The notes under the pieces: model-generated | Database searches by the model: none | Told to the model about the DNA's origin: nothing | What the model saw: only the letters and a program-made list of their open reading frames with translations | Shown here: positions 48,922 through 59,643 of the stretch, one piece after another | Position numbering within the stretch: position 1 is the stretch's first letter | How the letters are laid out: every line of letters starts with the position of its first letter | Program-made: the position numbers and the translations under genes | Assembly: GCA_039111635.1 (NCBI GenBank) | Contig: JBCAQO010000003.1 | Span: 1,116,001 to 1,180,000 of the forward strand | Length of the DNA stretch: 64,000 bases | Direction of reading: 5' to 3' | DNA from: Heterobasidion occidentale | Taxonomy: Eukaryota > Basidiomycota > Agaricomycetes > Russulales > Bondarzewiaceae

Positions 48922-50726
48922 CTATGCTTCCATTCCCACTTGCTCCTTCACTTCTTCGAGCTTCTCGACAACGTCTTCGCTGGCGACCGCGGCCTCTGGT
49001 AGATCTTGCGCCTTCGGTGTGGAAGTAGGTTCGGGAGGGGCTTCTCCTGCGCCGTTGGGTGGCGAAACTTCTGCAGGAGATTCTGGTGCGCTCTTAGATT
49101 CGACCTTCCCGTTGGCGCCAGTCAGGCGTCTGATATCGGCCTCTGCCTTGGCGATGGCTTCGGCAGTGACACGCGCTTGGTTGGCCTCGAACCATGCTTT
49201 CTTGGTCTTGAGATCCTCCACGACACGAGGAAGGTCTGCCGACGAGGCTGGCGGTGGGATTGAAAGGGTGAGGAGAGCCGAGAGCGTCGGGAGGGGGATG
49301 TTGAGGCTGGTGCTGGATCCATTGGGGGCAGCCTCGGAGGGTGTCGTGCTCCCGCTGACTTTGGCCCCATTCTTCTTACCCCTCTTGCCCTTGCCGCCCA
49401 CGAAATACGCATCATCCTCGTCGCCCTTTTTCTTGCGAACAAGCAGGCCGTCCTCAGGTCCGGTCTCCACCTTCCGAATATCCAGTTTAGGCTCATCGAC
49501 TGGGGTGGCCCTCGAGATGGACGTGATTGGGGCAGTGGTAGACTTGCTAGAGAAGTAATCGATGAGCGTTTGGCAATCCTCTATCTGTAACTGGAACGCA
49601 GGCTGAGAAGCCTCGTCGCGCAGGCGCTCCGCAAGCTCTTCCTTTTTCTGTTCCTCTTCTGCCGCACGTTGTGCACGCGCACGCTCCGCACGCCTCGCCC
49701 TGTCCTCGTTGACTTTTGCCCAGTACCGATCATTGGCTTCTCGGAATCGCTGAGCTGAATCGCGCTTCTGATTGTACAAGGTGTCGAGCTCTGTTTGGAG
49801 CGCAGTCCGTTCGTCGAAGAGCTTGTTGCGGCTTGCATAGACTTGGTCGCTCTCCTTCTTCAGCTCGTCCAGTTCGGCTTTGATTGCGTCGTACCTCTCG
49901 GAAACGGTCTTTGACTCTGGGTCGTCGAGCTGCTGGCGGAGCTCGTCGGCGCGTGCTCGGTCGGCCTCGATGGCGTCGGCGTCGGCCTGGAATGATTCTA
50001 CATTCTTACGAGCTCGCTTGGCTTGGCTGATCTCTTGCAAAGCCCTCTTCTCTTCAGCCAACTTCAGGTTGCCTGAGTCAACCTGCTTCTCCAGGTTCCT
50101 GCGGCACACATTATGAACAAACGCAAGAAGAGACATATAGATGCGCAGCGACACACTTGATGTAAGCCTCCACCTCTGCCACTGTTTTGAATTGCGTCTT
50201 GCTCTTGGCGGCCTGAAGGTCCTTGACCTGCAGCAGAGCGTGATGAACAGACTGCGGGCCTTGAGAGCGACATAAGGGACGCACCTTTTTTTGAATGCCA
50301 TCCTGGAGAGCCTTGAGCTGGTCCAGGACTTTACCTCGTGAAGCTTTGCTATTGGATTGTTGGCCACGGAGGCTGTCCAGCTCAGTACGAAGCGTGTTCC
50401 GTCTGTCGTTCCCTGGCCCAGACTTAGAAACCAGAGATATTTTTTCCTTCACGGCAGCCTGACAAGCGCAAGCGTAAATTGAGGGGACACTACATCCCCG
50501 AATGAAACAAATCACTCACGAGTTTGACCTGGAGAGCATCTATCTCTGTCTTGATGCGCTCCTGTTCCGCATCATAGGCACCCTTTTCAGGCTTGCCTGA
50601 TCCAGAGGCGGGAGCGGGAGCAAGTTTGGACACGTCGGTGCTCGCAACGGTGACGGCAGCACCGTTAACCCCTTTAGATTTCTTGGGGGCATTGTTGGAC
50701 GGCGCAGACTTGGCTTTGGAAGACAT
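48922..50726 (-). CDS. BFR1: BFR1-like coiled-coil mRNP/nuclear segregation protein
   Basis: Bfr1 associates with polyribosomes and the ER membrane and affects ploidy and secretion in yeast. Exons 50726-50520, 50458-50285, 50227-50157 and 50098-48922 give 542 residues. The protein is almost entirely charged coiled coil (LRTELDSLRGQQ, VKDLQAAKSKTQFKTVAEVE, RARADELRQQLDDPESK), with the conserved central LQIEDCQTLIDYFSSK and a Pro/Glu-rich tail. A Lys-rich stretch (GGKGKRGKKNGAK) may bind RNA. Length and order match the family. Confidence 0.88.
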
Positions 50727-50988
50727 TGTATAACCAAAGGAGCGAGGATGAGGGGGCAGTAAAGTTAATGGATAAAAGTCAAAGTAATTGAGGCGTAAGG
50801 ACGTGGAATGTGCGTAGGGCGCTTGTGGACCTGTATGGTGCCGTGAGAACTATTGGCCAGATCACCTGTTATTTCGGCAAGTCACTGCAGTATGTCCATT
50901 TCGGCGGGGACCTCACTCGACTGGACTTCACATAAACAGCTGATGCAAAATCATGGGCAAGGAAAACGAAAGCTACATGAATGGTAAA

Positions 50989-51713
50989 TCAGACTACAAT
51001 CTTGTGGTCCAGTTTCTCCACTTCTCGACAGCATTCCTCGTACAGTTCCCGGTAATCGTCGTCCTTGCTCGTAACCTCCCCCTCCTTCCGTTTACCGCTC
51101 TTTTTCTGGTTGGGGCACACCATGACGCAGCTCGTAGGCCGCTTTGTTGCACTCGCATTTCCAAGCTCCTCCTTCGAGGTCACGAAAACGTACGGAATTT
51201 GGGCCTCCTCGCTCAATATCGGTAGATGAGAGATGATGTCGATTGGTGTGATGTCTGCGGCTAGCACAAGAAGCCTGTGAAGGTTATTCTGAGTACAGCA
51301 GGATGGAAGGACATAGACGAAAGCGCACCCCTTCTCGCCCTTGCGTATTCCCTTCACCACTTCTTTGACACCTCTTTTAACTTCCCGTGCTTTTGATGCT
51401 GTAGAACGGTTTGAACGCGCAGCGTGTGAAGCGAGCAAATAAATCTGACCTTTCTTGATCGTTTTGTGCAACTTCTTGAGAAGTTTCTTTTGCGCTAGGG
51501 GATGCGCTATCGGGGATAGGTCCTCTAAAGGTATTGAGATCTCTTCCTTGTTCTTCTTCGTTTTTCTTACATTCTGCACCGAGTTTGTATGAGCATAGTT
51601 TAAATTGCGAATAACCGTGGACGCACCTGGGCATCAGCCATATCAACATCTTCAACCTCTGCTGTAGGCTCAGAAGCAACGCTCTTTCTCTTTTCTGACT
51701 TGTCCTTAGCCAT
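50989..51713 (-). CDS. NHP2: H/ACA snoRNP subunit NHP2 (L7Ae family)
   Basis: NHP2 is a core protein of H/ACA RNPs that direct rRNA pseudouridylation in the nucleolus. Exons 51713-51627, 51573-51450, 51398-51329 and 51274-50989 give 188 residues. The L7Ae RNA-binding fold is evident: HPLAQKKLLKKLHKTIKKA, REVKRGVKEVVKGIRKGEKG, LLVLAADITPIDIISHLP and IPYVFVTSKEELG. The acidic/basic N-terminal extension is normal, but the C-terminal tail (SGKRKEGEVTSKDDDYRE) is longer than in yeast and polar. Confidence 0.93.
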
Positions 51714-51921
51714 TTCTCGTAAAAATGGATGGTCTTTTGAAGTGTCGAGATGGACTAGTACAATGTGTGTGACTATGAATTACAACCTTGTCACTGTGAC
51801 TTAACCGATCATCTGACTTGTTCGCGTTCGTGCAAAGTGACTGCGCCTGCGTTTTAATCTTGCTTGCCATCGAAGTTAACCAACTTACGAGTGTGCGTGT
51901 GTGTGTAGAATACACATGCAT

Positions 51922-53332
51922 TCATGTAGCTAGCTGATCCTCTTCATCACCATTCCCAAGAGGGACATCCCCAATACCCCTTAGCAAGTTTAGCCATACC
52001 CATGTAGCTCCGCGACCTTCAATGTCATACCACCAGTTCAAAGCGACGGTAATTTCGTCCGACTGTCGAACATGGTGCCACCATCCTGCGGGTAGGTATA
52101 AGGTCTCACCCTCTTGCAAGATATGGTGATCGGATGCGCTGAGGCAGGCAGGGCACCCGGTCGCTCGGGGTGCGTGATTGACGACCAGCGAACCATGGGT
52201 GTCGAAGAGGGAGAGGGCGTCAGAATTAGAGGTGAGCCCTCCGAGGGACGAATATAAGTAGCATGGGGATATAGACGTTCTAGAGGTCAAGGTCAATATC
52301 GCCGATGATTGTCATCAAGGATCAAGGTGTTACCAACCTCGCAAACACCATGCTTCAGTAGGTGGAAGAAGAAGAAAAGTCTTACAGCCTCTGACAACGT
52401 GATAAATGTTTTCGTACGGGTCTATCGAAAATGAGCTAGCATCTAGATGCGTGGTGACATCGTGAATACCATTATGGATACTGGTAATGCTCTTGCTATT
52501 GCCAATCCATAGATTCACCGCATCCGGATGTCTATCTGTTTGGGGTAAGAGCAAATGAAACTTGAAACCGATGAGAAGCTGACCGAACGCTTGACTGCAC
52601 CAATCTAGCTCACAGGGAACATTTGCACGCAAAGACTCGAATTCTGTCGGCGAGTCCTGCATGTCTGGATGAAAAAAGTACTGGAATATAGATTTCCGTT
52701 CTGAGACTGCAGATAATAGGCTTCGGTCGCTGTAAATCACGAAAAATAAGCTAGCAGATATACTTCTGATATTCGGGTCTGAGACTTACCATTCGTTGAT
52801 TCCAGTTCGCATAAAAATGAGCTCATGGTTTTCTGTTCTGTATGAGGTTCAACGAAATATAAAGATCCATCGGGGCCCGGAGTGACTGCATCTGCATATC
52901 TTGTAGTATCGTTGCAAACATCAGATCCACAGAGAGAATATCTAGATAGAGACACGACAGACCCATTTGGAGTTACTGCGACAGTGAACAATTTGTCTCC
53001 CATGCATTCTAGGAGATGTCGGTTGGACCACTGTTTGTCGCCAGATATATTGCATCCTTCGCGATCATCGACACCGTAGCGCACGTCGAGAAGCTGGATA
53101 CATGACTTTACCTCTGATCACGACAGGTCGAGATATATGCCACAGCCGCGAAAACTCCAAGGCTGATGGAGGTGCCTCTAGGATATCATGATGAACACCG
53201 TTCATGCCTGGTCTTGCAGTCACAAAGGCCATACGGTAAGACTAAGTGTGCATATTGCGAAAGAGTGATACCATGGTATTCATCTGAAATCCACTCGAGG
53301 AGGGGTTGTGACCTTTGCAAGAGCGCAGCCAT
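51922..53332 (-). CDS. JmjC-domain oxygenase, JMJD7 type, with a one-base frame break
   Basis: JMJD7-type proteins are Fe(II)/2-oxoglutarate-dependent lysyl hydroxylases. The ATG at 53332 begins MAALLQRSQPLLEW. About nine exons follow, covering RPVVIRG, VAVTPNGYADAVTPGPDG, YYLQSQNGNL, PDAVNLWIGN and SITSIHNDPYENIYHVVRG (metal-binding HxD) and the distal histidine in LYLPAGWWHHV. Between HPITI and LQEGETLYLP the frame is short by one base: conserved residues need a third T at 52118-52119, and no intron fits. One inferred intron is only 38 nt. A JMJD7-like domain is clear, but whether the gene is intact is not. Confidence 0.78.
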
Positions 53333-53535
53333 CGTTGCACGAGTCTGAGGAACGCAGTGGACTTGTCAAAGTAAAGACTAGTACCGTGGAATATTATTGG
53401 CAAATAACAGTCAAATAACCTACTTACACGAAAGGGGTTATGTAAAATAGCTCGCGAATCACGAGGAACATGTTTGGTTGACGCGACGCGTCGCGTACTT
53501 TCACCTACTCCACTTTTCATCAGGAATCAGAGGCT
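53333..53535. promoter_or_regulatory. Shared divergent promoter of the JmjC and ELG1 genes
   Basis: Only 203 bp separates the two ATGs. A promoter role is inferred from position; I see no strong TATA element. Confidence 0.35.
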
Positions 53536-56500
53536 ATGACAGAGATAAAGAAGAGGAATAGAAACGGGAAGGCTAAGAACTCCGCAGTGCGTTATGCTCA
53601 GACTTGTGCTCCGTCAGGTTTAGGCTGATCACACACTTGAATTCTTGGCCGCTGGCAACCTGCAGAGCGTCACAGGAGGCCAAACTCTTTTGACGCACTT
53701 CATGTCACAGAACAAGCTTGATGGAATAGAGAAGACCCTTCTCCCTTCAACTGAGTCCCCTACAAGCCTGGCGCCCCAAGCCTTCGTTGAACACTCAGAC
53801 CCCGCTATCATCGCGGAGGCTCTTCCGTCAGGAGCATCGAGTCCTCCATCAAGTCCGTTAACCTCACTTCCTACATCTAGCAATCCAACATCTCATTGCT
53901 CATCTCCCACTCCCGTGAAGCTCGAGATCCGTGCGTGCTTCATCGCGAGTTCGTTGTATGCCTTAGTTTGTTGACTCCTGAAAGACAGAAGAACAGCCTA
54001 AGAAGTTGTTTTCCATATTCGAGCCACATTCCACGTCTCAAGATACACGGGCCAATGTGGCGTTAGACACGCCCGAGACAAAAATTCATGACGGCACCCT
54101 TGTGCGTCGAAACCCAAAGCGTAAACGCACCGCCGCACCGCCCATCGAGTCTACAGTCGTGTCTTATAAGATTCGCCTTCCACCATCATCTGCTCCTACC
54201 CTATCTACCCCGTCTGTCTCCTCCTCTGTTATCGAACTATCAAGCGATGATGCGGAGGAACCCTCTATCATCACCATTGAAGATTCACCAGTTCGCCCGC
54301 GACGTCACTATACTTCAAAATCCACCAACCCCCTCCCCAGCTCTACCCGAACTGACGCACCTTCTCTAAAACACAGACGACCGCCTTCCCATGAGGATCG
54401 TCTATCTCAAAGTGTATTCCCTGATCGTCTGTTTCAACATGTCAGGGCTCCCAAACATTGTATACGGCTCGTTCAATGCCGTTGCGCCATCGTGACAAAG
54501 GCAAGAATATGTAGGCGCGCATTCTACCGAATCCTCATCATTGCAGTTTCTTGGTATAGATCTACATACTCGGTTAGAACCTTTCGCCACAAACGATGGC
54601 CCTTTGGCCGCCAGAGACAGCGATCAAGAGCGGGAAATCATCCCGGACCATCACCGCGACATGTATCCAGCAATTTCGCGTTTCTTCGATCCCCCGCCGT
54701 ACGATCAATCACCAGCTTCCAGACATATAGACCCCGCGCAGCTTTACTGGAATGAGAAATGGCGGCCACGGCGGGCGATAGAAGTCCTAGGAAATGAGCG
54801 GAACGCCTGCTATCTCCGAGACTGGATGAATGCGTTACGACTTCATTTTGACGAGCATGCAGATCAGCCCTCAGGCTTGCAGAGAAGAAGCCAAAGTAGC
54901 CAGAAATCGAAGGCAGGGTCTCAGCCAACTTCCCGTCGTAAGCGCAAGGTTGCAGGACGTCCTCTGATCTTGCGAGAGGTAAATCGTTCGAAGAAACGGC
55001 AACGCCGCGGCGAATTAGACTGGGTCGTGGACGATGATGTATCGGAGGATGAGTTACTGATCGACGATGACTATCTGGATTCTCTGTCCCTCGGGAACGA
55101 TGAGGAATCACTTCTTCCAACGCAACCTAATGACGGCTGGTCAATTTCTTCGAAGCCTTTCACGTTTGGAAGCAAGATTCATAACACCTTGCTGCTTTCA
55201 GGCCCGTCGGGAAGTGGAAAGACCGCGGCCATCTATGCTTGTGCGGAAGAGTTGGGTTGGGAAGTGTTCGAAGTATATCCAGGAATTGGCAAACGTGGAC
55301 CTGCTAGCTTGGAAAATCTGATCGGCGATGTTGGGAAAAATCACCTAGTCCAACAACCGCGTTTTCGGTCCGAGGAGGATAAAGCTTCGGCACCCATTGA
55401 CCCACACCCCTCGACATCAGCTATTCAAGACTTCTTTACATCACATTCAGATGAAGCTGCGAAACCTCCTCTTAGACGCTTGCGGCGGAAGACATCGCAA
55501 GGCGATGCTATCCCGGTGGACGTTGGATGGGGGCTTACGGATGATGAAGAACTGCCTTCGAAAATCACCAATACCCCGACAATACAAGTACCCCAGACAA
55601 ATGAGTCATTTCGCCAGTCTGTTGTTTTGTTCGAAGAGGTAGATGTACTCTTCAAAGACGATGTCGGTTTCTGGCCTGCTGTCATCAAGTTCATCAAGGA
55701 TTGTAAACGGCCAGTGGTCATGACTTGTAATGGTGGGTGTCCGTTTGGTATCCCTCAAGGGCGGTTTATCTAATGAGCACTTAGAAACATCATCGATTCC
55801 AACGGAGGATCTCCCTTTGCAGGACATCTTAAACTTTACACCGCCTCCTGCCTCTGTAGTCATTTCTTACCTTCGGAGTGTCTGTCTCAAGGAAAGAAGT
55901 CAGAATGACTGTGAAGATTACCTGGAGCGTCTAGCAGCATCTAGTGGAAGGTACCCTTCAAGTCACCGCGACTTGCTCGTAAACCGCCCTGAGGACAAAT
56001 CATCTGAGGACAGCATGGCTTTTCCACTTGATCTGCGGCAAACAATCAACCAATGCCAGTTCACGACAATAAACCCATTCCTCCTATCCAGCATACTAAA
56101 TCCAAGCGTCGAAGAATCCCGAGGCACCGCACCGCCCAGTTCGTCTGACAATTTGAACGAAGCAACCGGCGAGATGAAATCTCACGAGTCCCTGGACGGC
56201 TTACTTTCACTGCAGCGGGTAACGAATTCCCTGTCGTTGCTAGATGCAAACTTCTCATTGCCGGAACGGTACGGCGCGGAGGTCTCTGAGGATGTTCTCA
56301 ATGGTCAAGTCGGGTTTCTCACACTGGAACCTGTCTCGGATCACGACCTGCCGGTAGACCCGGAGTCGTACATTCAAGACAGTGAGATGGTCGAAGCGGT
56401 CATTCGAAGTGCTAGGGGATTCGTCAAGGCCGACTACACTTTCCTGATGGATGAGGTGTCTTCCCAGCCGACTAATGAGCGCTATCGAAGTCAGATGCGC

Positions 56501-56751
56501 AATGCCCTGGGAGAAGAGTGCCAAAAGCTGTCTCCGTTTTGCTTCAATCTATAGTTCATCTGGACTACGAGCCGTGGATCAGGTACATGGTGAAGGCAGA
56601 GGAAGAAGACATGAAGACCACGAGCAGCCAGAAGGGTAGATCTACGAGAAACAGCCAGAGAGGATATTTTTTCACGAATATGGACACGGAAAAGAAGGAC
56701 ATTTTGGCTAAAACGAGGTTGGATGTATGTGGATGGGACACCACCTTGTAG
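53536..56751 (+). CDS. ELG1: ELG1/ATAD5-type RFC-like AAA+ ATPase (PCNA unloader)
   Basis: Elg1 replaces Rfc1 in an RFC-like complex that unloads PCNA from chromatin. Exons 1-2 are 53536-53617 and 53676-53930; splicing at 53675 creates GGQTLLTHF, a PCNA-binding (PIP-like) box near the N-terminus. Later landmarks are LYWNEKWRPRRAIEVLG, Walker A GPSGSGKT, Walker B VVLFEEVDVLF and the C-terminal RFC-like helices, with LDYEPWIRYMV near the end. The last part needs a very short intron (about 56456-56490, 35 nt, with CTAAT) to reach the stop at 56751. Around 54400-54560 the frame changes twice: either a GC-AG intron plus a small intron, or a lost G at 54445-54447. Confidence 0.82.
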
Positions 56752-56914
56752 ACACACGAAGCGCATTTGTAACTCGGTGAACGAGAAGCTGCAATTTGAC
56801 CTGATTTGAATCGTGGGGTCCACGTGCTCCGATGTGTTTGGCCACGTTGTGCGTATGTCCGTTTTCTGCTCCCGGTAAGAGCCAGTCGAGGCATACTGCT
56901 GCTTGCAATCCGAC

Positions 56915-59037
56915 ATGGTCGACAAAGACGAGGACTCAGCCTTTTCATCATACGCCCAGAATGGCGACCTCTCCTTGAACAACCGCGAGAACAACGTGCC
57001 CTCCGACATCAAGGTATCGTCCTCACCCAGTAACATTCGTAGCCCTTCCGTCCCACCTCTTGCTCCACTCGAATATCTCCAGAGTCAACGAAGGGGCTCC
57101 ATCACAGACCCCTCGTTGCACGCGAGCCCCGGCCATTTCTCCAGACCAAGTAATCTCACCGCTGGCCCTTCTTCCACACCCTCTGACCTCCTCTCTGCTC
57201 CCCACCACTCTCCTCCAAAACGCGCTCTTTCTAATTCTCGACCAACGGCCCCTTCTCGGATGGCAGAGGGTCTCAGTATGGCCACAGATCAGCCGTACGA
57301 TCGCACCCACAATTCATTATCTTCGTCCGATGGCATTGATAGCACTCGCGCTGCAAACCCACCCTCTCGAAGAGCCTCATTCGACGCAGGGGGCACGTCC
57401 CAGATAACAGAGCACAATCCACTCCAAGGTGATTCATACTATACAATTCCACTTTGTATTTTCAAACTATCATCTTACATACATCTTCAAAATTTCAATA
57501 GCAGACCATTCGAATATTGATTCTAAACCGAGATCTGCGCATACGCAGGCCCACGCGTCTGCAGGCCAACAAGGTCATATTGACAGTGAGCGGTACCATT
57601 CCTCTGCCAAATGAACAGAGACTGCATTTCACCGCAGGTGTCGCGCCTTCGGTTATTAGTCAAGGCCCTCATGCGCAAACGCGTGGTCCTGGGTCGCCAT
57701 CCTCACTACCTCATGGCACGAAACGCAAACTCTCGCATGATAGAGGCGTGTTGGCAGCCGCAGGTGAGGACATCGATCCTCAACTTGTTGGCCCAGGCGT
57801 TCCGAGTACCGTACATCTGGATATGGAAGGTCCTATCCCGAAGCGACGGGGATCGTTGGCGGAGACGCAGCGAATCACCGGGCTTAGCGTCTACGATCGA
57901 CGACATTCCCTCGACACTCGCATTGCTCAAGGAAGTCCACAATGGTGGGGTAGCGAGAGACGCGATTCGACGTCATCCATGTTCTCTAGCCCATCCATGG
58001 GTTATGGATCGCCGGCGTTCTCCGCTGATTCGCCGCATGGTCGAACGCCTGCTACCGTCGCATGGCATCCCACCCAAGCTTCTGACCAGCCCTCCGCCAT
58101 GCAGAATGAGGCAGACACGTCTGGAACAGGACGACAGTTTGATCCTTCATCGATGATGCCAATAACGATGGTCCATCCCCTTGCATTTAACACGGACCGT
58201 CGAATGTCCGTCCCTACAAATCTCCCATCCAACATGCCTCCTGCCAATTCCACCACCGCTCGAGTCCTCCGGTCAAGGTCACGGCCCCCCTCGCGTACCA
58301 GTCAGTTGCGCGGTGCAGAATCCGGCGCCGCTAGTTCCAGCAATGCTGCGCTACAGAATGTGGAAGACACAGATTCAGCGGAACAGGTATCGGGTTCATC
58401 CTCCATCCAGAATCTTCAACCTCCCTCGGGCAGCACACCTTACTCCCGTTCTCCTGAGCTGCGTGTTTCGCACAAACTTGCTGAGCGCAAGAGAAGAAAA
58501 GAGATGAGGGATTTGTTTGACGAATTACGAGACCAGCTACCTGCGGATAGGGGTATGAAGGCAAGCAAGTGGGAAATTCTCAGCAAAGGTCGGTTGTTCT
58601 ATTTCCGAAGTGTCACTTCATGCCTAACTCCTTATATCTTGCCAACAGCTATCGACTTTGTCGTGCATCTGAAGCAAAGTCACCAAGAGATGGCACGTGA
58701 TATTGAAATGCTTCGACACGAGTTAGAGAGCATTCGTCAAGGCATACCATCATTTGGGCCTGGCGGTCCTCATCCCGTTATGTACAGCCAAGGCCCACAT
58801 GTCGTCCCGGGACACTACCCTCTCTCGAGTGGTCCCGCCATGCCTCCCCACCAACCATCGCCAGGACCGACACACCAACCACCCCCTCCTCATCAGCAAA
58901 CACTTCAGCAAACACTCTCACGGCCGGCATCATCCCAGAATGTGTTCCCTCCTGGAGGGGGATCCGTTGGAGTGCCACCGCAAAATGGGAACGCCGCCGT
59001 TACGTCAAACGAGAAGACGGAGGCCCCTTCGATGTAA
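56915..59037 (+). CDS. bHLH transcription factor
   Basis: Exons 56915-57428, 57505-57573, 57638-58588 and 58649-59037 give 640 residues. A long Ser/Pro-rich N-terminus with possible phosphorylation sites is followed by the basic region and helix 1 (SHKLAERKRRKEMRDLFDEL), loop, and helix 2 (SKWEILSKAIDFVVHL), continuing as a short leucine-rich coiled coil. The basic region carries His-x3-Glu-x3-Arg spacing (HKLAERKRR), which predicts E-box (CANNTG) binding. The C-terminus is Pro/Gln/Gly-rich. The regulon is unknown. It resembles the uncharacterised basidiomycete bHLH factors with a single C-terminal domain. Confidence 0.88.
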
Positions 59038-59643
59038 TTACTTTGGCATATTTACCATGTGATCTGTGGGATAACATAGGGCTGGCTCCTCTGGGTTGTC
59101 AATTTGGCGGGTGCTTGCTCTGTACATACTTGGCACTCTGCTAGCTCCATATTTTATAGTGCAGCATCGGACGTTGGATATCGAGACGCGGACCTTAACT
59201 AGCGATGTGGGCTTCTTGATGATCACAACTTAGACAATCATAGAACGAGTGATACATGAATGTCCTGGTCTCTAAAAGACCTTGCCACGGCGGACAAGTC
59301 ATCCTCGGGTATCTTCGAACTTCTGACCAGGCTTCTACGTTTGGCCCACCACGGACTTTGTAGCGGCGTTCGAAAACGCTCTTCGTCCTCCAGTCGACCT
59401 TGCTCAATCCTTGTCCCGCCTTTGCAATGAGCTTCAATGAGCTTGCCAGAAACGCTTCCGCGAAGAACAATGAACATCCTTTCTCTCTGACGTCCATCAA
59501 AATGACTTTAGTCGAATTCATAGAGTGCCAAGTCGCCAACGAGGCACTGGAAACCACTTCTTCGATAGAGCTAGTCATTCAAAGCCCAATGGCGGTCGCT
59601 TCATGCACCAAATTGACGTCTCGGACGCAGTGGGTCAAATATC
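59038..59643. other. Intergenic region before the coiled-coil gene
   Basis: This 606 bp stretch contains open frames on both strands but none with conserved content. A plus-strand frame near 59427 (MSFNELARNASAKN) might be a missed 5' exon of the following gene. Confidence 0.35.
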
